This document shows, in pieces, positions 8,444 to 16,885 of a stretch of DNA of 46,559 bases. A program made the position numbers and the translations under genes. Source of the stretch: JBBQDZ01 sp038237515. GTDB lineage: Bacteria; Actinomycetota; Thermoleophilia; Gaiellales; Gaiellaceae. Numbering within the stretch: the first letter of the stretch is position 1; each line of letters begins with the position of its first letter. Where the stretch lies: NCBI GenBank assembly GCA_038237515.1, contig JBBRYP010000027.1, positions 1-46,559 of the forward strand. The letters are read 5' to 3'. Under the pieces are notes generated by a model. It saw nothing but the letters and a program-made list of their open reading frames with translations, was not told the origin of the DNA and searched no databases.

Positions 8444-10207
8444 GTGCCGGACGGAGTCGACCCGCACGGCCGCGACAATTCTCCCGCCCGCGAGGCCGAA
8501 CTCCAAGACGAGTTCCTGGAGGAGAAGCTGCTCGCCGAGGCGGGCGTCCATCCGCGGATGCGCCTCACCCGTATGCATGTCCGGCTGGGGCGCAGATTCT
8601 TCTCGGTCTGGTGGCTGCTGGGGATCGCCGCCGGCCTCGGCGCCATACTCGTGGTCGCAGCCAAGCTCTATGCCGGAAGCAGCGCCGGTCGCGGTTTCCT
8701 GGCCCGGCACGCCTGCATCCCCGTCTCGGGGTCGGTTCCGGCCGGGATGCCCGCCTTCGTCCGCTGGACGCATCTGCTGACCTTCTTCTTCCTCGTGATC
8801 ATCGTCCGCTCGGGCCTGCAGGTGCTCGCCGACCATCCGCGCCTGTACACCAAAGTCCACTGTACGCCGGGAAGAGAATGGCTGCGCTTCCGCGGGCCCG
8901 TTCCCACCGACCGCGTCTGGACGGCCAAGGAGGACACGATCACGCTGAGCCCGCTGGTCGGACTGCCCGGCGGGCGGCACACGATCGGCGTCGCCCGCCA
9001 CTGGCACTTCAGCTTCGACATCCTCTTCGTCGTCACCGGCATCGTCTACGCCGCCTTTCTCTTCTCGACGCCGTGGCTGCACCGGCTCCTGCCCAGCCAC
9101 GCGTCGATCGTCCCCGCCGCAGCCTCCTGCGCCGTCACCTATCTAAGCCTGCACTTCCCGAGTGGCGCGAGCGGCTTTGTTCGCTACGACGCGCTGCAGC
9201 AGCTCACCTACTTCTCGATCATCTTCATCCTCGCGCCGCTGGCGATCCTCACCGGCCTGGCCATGTCGCCCGCCCTCGACAACCGCTACCGCTGGTACCC
9301 GCGCCTGTTCGGCAACCGCCAGATCGCCCGCTCGATCCACTTCCTCGTCATGGTCTCCTTCGTTCTCTTCTTCATCGGCCACATGGCGCTCGTCGCCCTC
9401 ACCGGCTTCGCCCGAAACCTCAACGACATCACCCTCGGCAACAACAACCACAACCTCGACGGCTTCGCGATCTGGCTGCTCGCAATCACGTTGGTGATCG
9501 CCTTCAACGTCTGGGCCGTGCGCTTCTCGTGGACGCACACCCGCGTTCTCCAGCGGATCTCGAACCTGACCGTCGGCCGCCTGATGGACCTGCTCTTCGA
9601 CCACTCCGCGCCCCGAGTCGAGTACCGGCGGGAGGAGATCAGCCCCTACTTCTGGCCCAACCACGCGCGCATGCCCGACGGCCCGGAGTGGCAGGCACTC
9701 GCAAGCGACGACTTCCACGCCTACCGGCTCAAGGTGCACGGCCTGGTCGATAACCCGGTCGAGCTCTCGCTGGAGCAGATCAAGGCGCTGCGCAAGCAGG
9801 AGCAGATCACCCTGCATCACTGCATCCAAGGCTGGTCCGGGATCGCCGAATGGGGTGGCCTGCCCTTCGCCGAGCTGATCGACCTCGTGCAGCCGAAGCC
9901 CGAGGCCGAGTGGGTGATGTTCTACTCCTTCGCCGCCGGCGGAGAAGGCGGGGGCCGCTACTACGACTCCCACTCGATCGGCGACCTGCGCCACCCGCAA
10001 AGCCTGCTCGCCTACGAGATGAACGGCGAACCGCTGCCGATCCTGCACGGCCGGCCGCTGCGGCTCCGCGTCGAGAACCAGCTCGGCTTCAAACACGTCA
10101 AGTGGATCAGCGAGATCGAGTTCGTCCACCATTTCCGCGAGCGCTACGCCGGACAAGGCGGCTACAACGAAGACCACGAGTTCTTCGGCTACCGCGACGA
10201 AATCTAG
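8444..10207 (+). CDS. Membrane cytochrome b / molybdopterin oxidoreductase fusion
   Basis: 587 residues joining two modules. Residues about 45-375 hold a cytochrome-b561-like region with at least five hydrophobic segments and histidines placed for haem, for example RWTHLLTFFFLVIIVRSGL, GVARHWHFSFDILFVV and SIHFLVMVSFVLFFIGHMAL. Residues about 400-585 form an oxidoreductase molybdopterin-binding domain of the sulfite-oxidase/MsrP type: LKVHGLVDNPVELSLEQ, then HHCIQGWSGIAEWGG with the likely Mo-ligand cysteine at residue 460, and GFKHVKWISEIEFV. It resembles MsrP-MsrQ in a single chain, with electrons moving between the haem membrane part and the Mo site. No Tat signal is visible, so the Mo domain may be cytoplasmic. 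Substrate unknown. GAGAGG precedes GTG 8444. Confidence 0.82.
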   Translation: MPDGVDPHGRDNSPAREAELQDEFLEEKLLAEAGVHPRMRLTRMHVRLGRRFFSVWWLLGIAAGLGAILVVAAKLYAGSSAGRGFLARHACIPVSGSVPAGMPAFVRWTHLLTFFFLVIIVRSGLQVLADHPRLYTKVHCTPGREWLRFRGPVPTDRVWTAKEDTITLSPLVGLPGGRHTIGVARHWHFSFDILFVVTGIVYAAFLFSTPWLHRLLPSHASIVPAAASCAVTYLSLHFPSGASGFVRYDALQQLTYFSIIFILAPLAILTGLAMSPALDNRYRWYPRLFGNRQIARSIHFLVMVSFVLFFIGHMALVALTGFARNLNDITLGNNNHNLDGFAIWLLAITLVIAFNVWAVRFSWTHTRVLQRISNLTVGRLMDLLFDHSAPRVEYRREEISPYFWPNHARMPDGPEWQALASDDFHAYRLKVHGLVDNPVELSLEQIKALRKQEQITLHHCIQGWSGIAEWGGLPFAELIDLVQPKPEAEWVMFYSFAAGGEGGGRYYDSHSIGDLRHPQSLLAYEMNGEPLPILHGRPLRLRVENQLGFKHVKWISEIEFVHHFRERYAGQGGYNEDHEFFGYRDEI

Positions 10208-10215
10208 GAGATCGA

Positions 10216-10647
10216 ATGACGCGCACCGAGACAGAAGCTCACACGGTGACGATCGACTACCGGCAGACGCTGGACCAGATGATCGCAGCCGGCGGCTACA
10301 ACCAGGTCAACCGCCACATCACCCAGTCGAGCTTTCCGATCGCGCGCGGCGACGCCGCCGAACGCGAGCTGACCCTCGTGCACCTGGGCCACGTTGCCTC
10401 GACCGACGAGGTGCTCCGTCAACTCGACGAGCTCGCGGTGCGCTCGGGCAGGATCGAGGAGCTGCTCGCCTTCGGGGCCGCCTACCCCGAAGCGCAGCGG
10501 CAGTTCCCGATCGTGGCGGTCGGCGCGCTCGACGAGTACCGGCGCCGCCCCTTTCTCTGGGGCTCGGCCCGCGTGCGCCACCTCGACCTCCGCTTCGACG
10601 AGAAGATCTGGGGCAGCAACATCCGCTTCCTGACCCTCGAGACCTAA
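10216..10647 (+). CDS. Hypothetical protein, last gene of the plus-strand operon
   Basis: 143 residues; I do not recognise the family. It begins MTRTETEAHTVTIDYRQTL and has a central AERELTLVHLGHVASTDEVL and a C-terminal block, VRHLDLRFDEKIWGSNIRFL. No membrane segment, signal peptide or cysteine cluster is visible. It looks like a small soluble alpha/beta protein. ATG 10216 has AGGAG five bases upstream and follows the Mo-oxidoreductase stop by eight bases, so the two are probably co-transcribed. A role linked to the oxidoreductase is only an inference. Its stop overlaps the convergent transketolase stop in the four bases 10644-10647. Confidence 0.7.
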   Translation: MTRTETEAHTVTIDYRQTLDQMIAAGGYNQVNRHITQSSFPIARGDAAERELTLVHLGHVASTDEVLRQLDELAVRSGRIEELLAFGAAYPEAQRQFPIVAVGALDEYRRRPFLWGSARVRHLDLRFDEKIWGSNIRFLTLET

Positions 10648-12503
10648 CGCCCTGCGCTCGCCGGCGAGCGCTCCGCCACAAGCTCCCGCACCGTCTCGGC
10701 GATCCGGCCGCGATCGATGCCGGCCTGGGCGAGCAGCTCGCCCGGCGTCCCCGAGGTCGGCATCACCCGCACGGCGAGCGTGACGATCCGCGGCCGCGAG
10801 CCGCTCTCGGCGAACACCTCGAGCACAGCGTCGCCGATCCCGCCTTCCGGGTGGTGATCCTCAACGGTGACGATCACGCCGGTTGCGTCCGCCGCTTCGA
10901 TCAGGGTCTTTGCGTCGATCGGCTTGACTGAGAACAGGTCGAGGACGCGCGCCGCTACACCTTCTGCGGCCAGCTGCTCGGCGGCGGCCAGCGCCTCGTG
11001 CAGCGTGATGCCGGCAGCGACCAGGGTGACCTCGTCGTCGTCGGAGGAGCGGAGCACCCGGGAGCCGCCGATCTCGAACTGCTCGTCCGCCGCGTACAGC
11101 ACCGGCAGCTCAGCACGCGTCGTCCGGAGATAGGAGACGCCGGGTCGGTCGACCATCGCCTCGACCAGCTTCGCCGTCTGGTTCGCGCAAGACGGGTAGA
11201 GGACGGTGCTGCCGTGCACCGCACGCAGCGCCGCGATGTCCTCGAGGCCCATCTGCGATGGACCGTCCTGGCCGATCGAGACGCCGCAGTGCGAGCCGAC
11301 CAGGCGGATGTCGGCGCGACTGATCGCCGCCATCCGGATGAAGTCGTACGCACGCGACAGGAACGCCGCGAACGTGGCCGCGAACGGCACCCAGCCGCGC
11401 ACCTGAAAGCCGACCGCCGTCGCGACCAGCTGCTGCTCGGCGATGTACATCTCGAAGTAGCGCTCCGGATGCGCGTCCGCGAACAGCTCGGTGTAGGTGG
11501 AGTTGCCGACCTCGCCGTCGAGCGCGACGATCCGCCCGTTCGACGCGCCGAGGGCGGCGAGCGCCTCGCCGAAGCCGCGTCGCGTCGCCACCTCCTCGCC
11601 GATCTGCCAGCTCGCCGCGGGCGCTTGCGTGGTCTCGAACCGGTGCGGCTGCGCGTCGCCGCTCGGAACGCTCGGTCGCACGGTCAGGTTACGCAGCCCG
11701 CCGAGCTCGCGGATCGCTGCCTCGGGATCGGCCAGCGGCTTGCCGTGGAAGCCGTTGCGGTTCTCGACCGAGCTCACGCCCTTGCCTTTGACTGTCCGCG
11801 CGATGATTGCAACCGGTTGGCCGTCGCCGGCCAGTGCCTGCTCGTAGGCGCCGTCGATCTCGGCGAAGTCGTGGCCGTCGATCTCGATCGCGCGCCAGCC
11901 GAACGCCTGCGCCCGCCGCACGTAGGCGGCGGTGTCCCAGCCGTGCATCGTCTCGCCGCGCTGGCCGAGCCGGTTCACGTCGATGATCGCGATCAGGTTG
12001 TCGAGGCTCTCGTAGCTCGCGTGGTCGAAGGCCTCCCAGATCGAGCCCTCCGCCATCTCGCTGTCGCCGCAGAGCACCCACACCCGGTACCGCACCCGGT
12101 CCAGGCGCTTCCCCGCGAGCGCAACCCCGACCGCACAGGGCAGCCCCTGACCGAGCGAGCCTGTTGCCACGTCGACCCAGGGAATCTCCGGTGTCGGATG
12201 GCCCTCGAGGCGGCTCCCGAGCTTGCGGAAGCTCAGCAGCTCGTCGTCCGAGATCGCGCCCGCCGCCTTGTACAGCGAGTACAGCAGCGGCGAGGCGTGA
12301 CCCTTCGAGAAGATCAGGTGGTCGTTCAGCGGCTCCGCCGGCCGGTCGAAGTCGTAGCGCAGGTACTTCGCGAGCAGCACCGCCATCAGATCGGCGGCCG
12401 ACATCGACGAGGTCGGATGACCCGAGCCGGCCGCGGCGGCCGCCCGCACCGAGTCCACGCGAAACTGCTGGCCGAGCTCCCGCCACTGCTCCTGCTCGTT
12501 CAT
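10644..12503 (-). CDS. tkt: Transketolase
   Basis: Transfers two-carbon ketol units between sugar phosphates with thiamine diphosphate. 619 residues, full length for a one-chain transketolase. The N-terminal cofactor region has AAGSGHPTSSMSAADL and FSKGHASPLLYSLY, then GSLGQGLPCAVGVALA. The thiamine/Mg site is GDSEMAEGSIWEAFDHASY with IIDVNRLGQRG. The pyrimidine-binding middle domain has EQQLVATAVGF and SIGQDGPSQMGLEDIAALR. ATG 12503 is chosen because AAGGAGGG lies seven bases upstream. It is the last gene of the long minus-strand run and completes, with rpiB and tal-pgi across the divide, the non-oxidative branch apart from ribulose-5-phosphate epimerase, which is not seen. Confidence 0.95.
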   Translation of the reverse strand: MNEQEQWRELGQQFRVDSVRAAAAAGSGHPTSSMSAADLMAVLLAKYLRYDFDRPAEPLNDHLIFSKGHASPLLYSLYKAAGAISDDELLSFRKLGSRLEGHPTPEIPWVDVATGSLGQGLPCAVGVALAGKRLDRVRYRVWVLCGDSEMAEGSIWEAFDHASYESLDNLIAIIDVNRLGQRGETMHGWDTAAYVRRAQAFGWRAIEIDGHDFAEIDGAYEQALAGDGQPVAIIARTVKGKGVSSVENRNGFHGKPLADPEAAIRELGGLRNLTVRPSVPSGDAQPHRFETTQAPAASWQIGEEVATRRGFGEALAALGASNGRIVALDGEVGNSTYTELFADAHPERYFEMYIAEQQLVATAVGFQVRGWVPFAATFAAFLSRAYDFIRMAAISRADIRLVGSHCGVSIGQDGPSQMGLEDIAALRAVHGSTVLYPSCANQTAKLVEAMVDRPGVSYLRTTRAELPVLYAADEQFEIGGSRVLRSSDDDEVTLVAAGITLHEALAAAEQLAAEGVAARVLDLFSVKPIDAKTLIEAADATGVIVTVEDHHPEGGIGDAVLEVFAESGSRPRIVTLAVRVMPTSGTPGELLAQAGIDRGRIAETVRELVAERSPASAGR

Positions 12504-12525
12504 CGCTCCGCCCTCCTTCATTCGC

Positions 12526-14265
12526 TCATTCGAGTAGGCGTCCGATGGTCTCGATCTCCGCGCCGCCGGCGAGCGCTGCCACCGCCGCCGAGGGCTCGCC
12601 CGGGCGCTCACGGGTGACGCCGCCGTCGCTGTCCCAGACGAGGTTGACGCGCAGCCGCGGGTCTTGCTCGGGATAGTCGAGCCGCGCGTGCGCGCCGCGG
12701 CTCTCCCGTCGCTCAAGTGCGCACTCGAGCGTCGCCCGCGCGGCGAGCAGCGATCCCTCGAGATCGAAAGCGTGGGCGAGGTCCGCGTAGCCGGCGAGGT
12801 CGGGCCGCACCTCCATCGAGGCCGCACGCTCGACGACCTCGTCGAGACGGCCGAGGCCCTCCTCCAGACCGTCCTCGGAGCGGACGACGCCACAGCACTC
12901 CGACATCAGGTCGCGCACGGCGCGCTGCAGAGGGCGGGCAAACTCCTCACCGCGCCGTGCGAGCAACTCGTCGACCTCGTCGCTCGCCACGGCGATCGCC
13001 GCGCGGTCGCGCACCTGCACGTCGAGCGCTGCCGAGCAGCGTGCGGCCTCCGCGCCGACGATCCGGCCGAATACAACGCACTCGGCGAGCGAGTTGCCGC
13101 CCAGACGGTTGGCGCCGTGCACACCGGTCGCGCACTCTCCGGCCGCGTACAGGCCCTCGACGTCGGTCAGGTGCGTCTCCGACTCGACCCACACGCCGCC
13201 CATCGAGTAATGCGCAGTCGGCGCGACCTCCATCGGCGCACGCGTGATGTCGAGCATGACCAGGTCGACGAACTGCCGGTACATCTGCGGAAGCCGGCTG
13301 AGCACCTGTTCGCGCCCGAGATGGGAGACGTCCAGCAGCACGCCGCCGTGCTCCGTGCCGCGCCCTTCCGCGATCTCGGTGTAGACGGCCAGTGCTACCC
13401 GGTCGCGCGTCGAGAGCTCGAGCCGCTCCGGGTCGTAGCGCTCCATGAAGCGTTCGCCGAGCGCGTTGCGCAGGATCCCGCCTTCACCGCGCACCGCCTC
13501 GGTGACGAGCGTGCCAGCCGACTGCTCCGGGAAGACCATCCCCGTCGGGTGGAATTGGACGAGCTCGATGTCGCGCAGCCGGCAGCCTGCGTCGGAAGCC
13601 AGGCGCATCGCATCGCCCGTGTTCTCATCGCGCCGCGAGGACGAGCGGCGCCAGATCCGCGTATGGCCTCCGGCTGCGAGGAGCACGGCGTCCGCGACGA
13701 GCACCCAGCGGCTGCCGTCGTCGACGTCAAACCCGTAACAACCGAAGACGCGGCCGTCATGGACGAGCAGGCGCGTGACATAGACGTCGTCGCGAATCGA
13801 CACACCGACCTCCTCGGCCCGGCGCACGAGCGTCCGCTGGATCTCGCGTCCGGTGTAGTCGCCCGCGAAGCAGGTCCGCCGGTACCGATGAGCGCCGAAG
13901 AAGCGCTGCGACAGCCGCCCGTCAGCCTCGCGCGCGAACTGCGCGCCCCAGCGAACCAGGTCGTCGATGGCGTCCGGCGCCTTCCGGCACAGCAACTCCA
14001 CACTGCGGGGGTCGCCCAGCCAGTAGCCCTCCCGCAGCGTGTCGGCGGCGTGCTGCTCCCAGCTGTCCTCTGGGTCCATCGTCCCGAGCGCCGCGTTGAT
14101 GCCGCCGGAAGCCAGCACCGTGTGCGCGTCGTCGCGCCGCCGCTTGCCGACACACAGGACCTGCACCCCGCGTTCAGCGAGCTCGATCGCGGCCCGCAGG
14201 CCGGCCGCGCCCGTGCCGATCACGAGCACGCCGGCAGCGACACGCCGCTCCTCAACGGGAGTCAC
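12526..14265 (-). CDS. FAD-binding succinate dehydrogenase/fumarate reductase-type flavoprotein
   Basis: About 579 residues. The FAD motif VLVIGTGAAGLRAAIELAER starts near residue 12, followed by DAHTVLASGGINAALG, where the histidine is placed like the covalent-FAD histidine of SdhA/FrdA. ELVQFHPTGMVFPEQ and TEAVRGEGGILRN are the substrate-site motifs, and TAHYSMGGVWVE is near the capping region. This is the SdhA/FrdA/NadB superfamily. No iron-sulfur subunit or membrane anchor is nearby, so a soluble fumarate reductase or L-aspartate oxidase-like enzyme is possible. GTG 14265 is chosen because the family starts just after it; the reading frame stays open to 14355. Located 22 bases before transketolase. 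Confidence 0.8.
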   Translation of the reverse strand: MTPVEERRVAAGVLVIGTGAAGLRAAIELAERGVQVLCVGKRRRDDAHTVLASGGINAALGTMDPEDSWEQHAADTLREGYWLGDPRSVELLCRKAPDAIDDLVRWGAQFAREADGRLSQRFFGAHRYRRTCFAGDYTGREIQRTLVRRAEEVGVSIRDDVYVTRLLVHDGRVFGCYGFDVDDGSRWVLVADAVLLAAGGHTRIWRRSSSRRDENTGDAMRLASDAGCRLRDIELVQFHPTGMVFPEQSAGTLVTEAVRGEGGILRNALGERFMERYDPERLELSTRDRVALAVYTEIAEGRGTEHGGVLLDVSHLGREQVLSRLPQMYRQFVDLVMLDITRAPMEVAPTAHYSMGGVWVESETHLTDVEGLYAAGECATGVHGANRLGGNSLAECVVFGRIVGAEAARCSAALDVQVRDRAAIAVASDEVDELLARRGEEFARPLQRAVRDLMSECCGVVRSEDGLEEGLGRLDEVVERAASMEVRPDLAGYADLAHAFDLEGSLLAARATLECALERRESRGAHARLDYPEQDPRLRVNLVWDSDGGVTRERPGEPSAAVAALAGGAEIETIGRLLE

Positions 14266-14305
14266 GCGGCTGCGGCTCCGCTTTGGGTCGGCCGCCGCGA
14301 AGCCG

Positions 14306-14557
14306 TCAACCCTGGCGACCCGACAGCCGCCGCAGGTGCCGCTTCGCCGCGGCAATCATTGTCGCGCGGCGAGCTTGCGCAGCTTGAACGCGAGGACGGT
14401 CCTCGACCGCCATCTGATCCTGGGCCGTCTCGTCGATGTGGCGGACACCGCGCGGGTTCGTCCGAGCGTCGCGCAAAGGCGGATGCTCGGGAGGAGCGAA
14501 CGAGCGGTACTTCGGGTCGACGCCCGGGCCATCGTCGCGGGTGTGGTTCTCAGACAC
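14306..14557 (-). CDS. Small hypothetical protein
   Basis: 83 residues, charged and without cysteines or membrane segments. It begins MSENHTRDDGPGVDPKYRSF and ends in a basic helix around RATMIAAAKRHLRRLSG. The start GTG 14557 has CGGAGG seven bases upstream, which is why I accept it as a gene. It lies 40 bases before the flavoprotein in the same direction. Family not recognised. It could be a partner or assembly peptide for the flavoprotein, which is a guess from position only. Confidence 0.5.
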   Translation of the reverse strand: MSENHTRDDGPGVDPKYRSFAPPEHPPLRDARTNPRGVRHIDETAQDQMAVEDRPRVQAAQARRATMIAAAKRHLRRLSGRQG

Positions 14558-14672
14558 CGTTGAGCCTCCGGGGTAGGCGGCAGCGGAGACTGGGCTGGGA
14601 CCGCGACAGGCGTAACACCATGTACCTCTTCAGCGTCGTTTGGGTCGCTGTTCTTACCGACGGACACGTTGG

Positions 14673-15710
14673 TCAGGTGGATTTCAGCGCCTCCAGAACC
14701 GAACTGGTGGCCACGCTCGCCGCCCCGACGCAGCGGTCGGCTGCGCCGTAGGTGAGGTAGATCGTGCCGTCGGGGAGCGGCACGGCGCCCTGGACGAAGA
14801 TGATGTTGTCGATGTCGCCGAAGCACTCCCACGGCAGCTCGGGTCGCATGATCGGGTCGGGTAGCAGTGACCGGACGCGGCCGGTCTCGTCATCGAGCAG
14901 CGCGACCTTTGTCGTGTAGCGATCGTCGGCTTCCCGTTCGTGAAAGAACAGCAGTAGGCCGGCTCGGGTCGCAACCGGGGGTGCGCCGGCGCCGACGCCG
15001 AGGGCGCCCGCCGCTGGGCGGATCAGTGTGTGCGCCGCGAGGTCGCGTATGTGCGTTTCCCAATAGCACTCGGGCGGGTCGCACAACTCCTCGAACGACT
15101 GGAAGATCGCAAGCTGGACGTTCGGGTGCATCCGGTGGATCAGCCCGATGCGACCGTCACGGAGGTTGAAGATCACGGCATCCTTGTCCTTCGTCCCAGC
15201 CGGTGAGACCACCCGGCCGGACGTGGGGTCGAGGCGGAAGCGGCCGTCGTCGTAGAACAGGCGATGCACCCCGACCCGCCAGGGCAGCCCGGAGTTGGGT
15301 GGCGGGAGGTTCGTGTACGACATCACGATCTGCTCGTCGCTGCCGCTGCGCACGCGCTGAACGCGTGGGTCTTCGTAGGACTCGACGTCGTCGGGCGAAC
15401 CTCTGGCCAGCACCTGCTGGAACGCAAAGCTGAAGCCATCCGTTGAGGTGAAGACGAGTACGTCGGAGATGTAGTCGAGGAAGAGCGGGCCAGGACCGTC
15501 GTTGCGCCGGTAGCTGTCGCGCACGCCGCGCGCGAACAGGTGGAAGAAGCCTTCATGGTGGATCAGGCCGGCATTGAAGATCGGTCCGTACCCGGGCACT
15601 GTGCTGGCCGCGACGATCGGCTCGTCGCTGATCCGGCGCACCGTCAGCGCAGTCGGGCCGGCGTAGGCGAAGCTGCTGCTCGTGTCGATCACGGTCGAAG
15701 GACTTCTCAC
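14673..15710 (-). CDS. Glycoside hydrolase family 130 (beta-mannoside phosphorylase-like)
   Basis: 345 residues with the five-bladed beta-propeller character of GH130. It opens into GYGPIFNAGLIHHEGFFHLF, has the family's VESYEDPRVQRV stretch, where EDPR carries the candidate catalytic Asp, then SYTNLPPPNSG, NLRDGRIGLIHRMHPN and PWECFGDIDNIIFVQGAVPL near the C-terminus. GH130 members phosphorolyse beta-1,4- or beta-1,2-mannosides to mannose 1-phosphate. The start overlaps the stop of the upstream mannose-6-phosphate isomerase-type cupin as a four-base overlap (15707-15710), which fits a mannose-handling role. The exact linkage specificity is not readable. Cytoplasmic, as no signal peptide is seen. 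Confidence 0.85.
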   Translation of the reverse strand: MRSPSTVIDTSSSFAYAGPTALTVRRISDEPIVAASTVPGYGPIFNAGLIHHEGFFHLFARGVRDSYRRNDGPGPLFLDYISDVLVFTSTDGFSFAFQQVLARGSPDDVESYEDPRVQRVRSGSDEQIVMSYTNLPPPNSGLPWRVGVHRLFYDDGRFRLDPTSGRVVSPAGTKDKDAVIFNLRDGRIGLIHRMHPNVQLAIFQSFEELCDPPECYWETHIRDLAAHTLIRPAAGALGVGAGAPPVATRAGLLLFFHEREADDRYTTKVALLDDETGRVRSLLPDPIMRPELPWECFGDIDNIIFVQGAVPLPDGTIYLTYGAADRCVGAASVATSSVLEALKST

Positions 15711-16069
15711 GCCGCGGCGCCGGCTCGACCGAAATCGTCTTCGAGACGCACGATGTCGTCCTCGCCGAGGTAATCGCCGCGTTGCACCTCGATGAAGACC
15801 AGCGGCTCGGCGCTCCCCGTGTTTGCGATGCGATGAGCCGCATGCACGGGCACATCGATGGCGGCGCCCGCGACCACGTCGAACTCGTCACCGTCGAGCG
15901 TGACGCGGCCGGCGCCGACGACGACAACCCAGTGCTCTTCGCGCCGCGCATGCCGCTGGTAGCTGAGCCGCTTGCCGGCCTGCACGGTGATCCGCTTCAC
16001 CTTGTAACCGGCCCCCTCCGCAAGCACCGTGTACGCCCCCCACGGCCGCTCATCGTGCTCCGGCGTCAT
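15707..16069 (-). CDS. Cupin, mannose-6-phosphate isomerase type II-like
   Basis: 120 residues forming one cupin barrel. It starts ERPWGAYTVLAEGAGYKVKR and carries the metal-site order RLSYQRHARREEHWVVVVGA, then DVPVHAAHRIANTG. The same domain forms the C-terminus of bifunctional ManC/AlgA, where it interconverts mannose 6-phosphate and fructose 6-phosphate. Stand-alone forms of this length exist. Together with GH130 downstream and the HAD-IIB sugar-phosphate protein three bases upstream it makes a plausible mannose-phosphate module. Isomerase activity is inferred, since some stand-alone cupins of this type only bind sugars. Confidence 0.8.
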   Translation of the reverse strand: MTPEHDERPWGAYTVLAEGAGYKVKRITVQAGKRLSYQRHARREEHWVVVVGAGRVTLDGDEFDVVAGAAIDVPVHAAHRIANTGSAEPLVFIEVQRGDYLGEDDIVRLEDDFGRAGAAA

Positions 16070-16072
16070 CGG

Positions 16073-16830
16073 TCAGATCACCTCCAGGATGGTCTCGATT
16101 ACGAGTGCGGTGTCGCGCCAGCCCGTGACGTTCAGGCAGTCGACGCCCATCGCCTTAACCGGATGGTCGTTGCCGCCCTCCTCGAGCCGGTCGCCGACGA
16201 AGATCAGCTCCTCCTGTGCGATGCCGAGCAGCCCGATCAGCTTCTTGATCCCGTAGGCCTTGTCGATGCCGTGCTTGGTCACGTCGATCGACGTGGAGCC
16301 GCCGACCCGAACCTCGAACTCGGGCAGCTCGGAGGCGACGTAGTCGCGCAGCTTCCGCTTCTTCGCGCCGTCCGGATCCCAGGCTTCCTTGCTGGCCACC
16401 GGCGCGCTTCCTGGCCGAGCGCGGAGAATGTGACCTGGCTGCCTCGGTCCTCGATCTGCTCGCCCCACAGCTTCGCCTCACGGAAACCGAGCGCAGCCGC
16501 CCCCTTGGCGAGGGCTGCGGCGATCTTCGCCCGCTTGTCCGCCGGAATGTCCTCGGCGTACACCTGCCGCCACGCGCCCGCGGCGAGGTCGAACCGGTAG
16601 TAGCGCGTCCCGCAGGTCGGCATCACGTGCAGCGCGCACAGCCGGGCTGGAGCAACATGCAAATGGTCGATCAGCTGCGTTTCGAACTGCTCAAACTTTC
16701 CGCCCGAGATCACGCACACCTGGAACCGCGCCAGCAGTCGATCGAGCAGCCCCGACATCTCAACTGTGATCGGCGACTTGCTCTCGGCTAACGTGTTGTC
16801 CAGGTCAAACGCGATCACACGTCTCTTCAT
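16073..16830 (-). pseudogene. HAD-IIB hydrolase (phosphomannomutase/phosphatase-like), frameshifted
   Basis: Two overlapping frames together give one complete protein of about 252 residues. The first, from ATG 16830, holds IAFDLDNTLAESKSPI (motif I) and VISGGKFEQFE, up to EDRGSQVTFSALGQEA. The second continues with PVASKEAWDPDGAKKRKLRD, then GGSTSIDVTKHGIDKAYGIK (motif III lysine) and LIFVGDRLEEGGND (motif IV). The switch falls in the GCGCG run at 16401-16406; removing two bases (one CG) restores GQEA-PVASKEAWDPDG exactly. It is a real two-base insertion or an assembly error in a GC repeat. When intact this family acts on sugar phosphates, fitting its place between the cupin and SDR genes. 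Confidence 0.8.
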
Positions 16831-16885
16831 CTGCGGCTCCGCTCCTGCCGATGCGCGACAGGCCTGCTGGAGCGTCCCGGGCAGA

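Noticed and set aside
10998..12617. 539-codon open frame antisense to transketolase
   Set aside because: Transketolase motifs on the other strand explain the DNA; the plus frame has no recognisable domain.
12664..14751. 695-codon open frame antisense to the flavoprotein
   Set aside because: The minus-strand flavoprotein has clear FAD and substrate motifs, and the plus frame shows none. Long antisense frames are common at this GC content.
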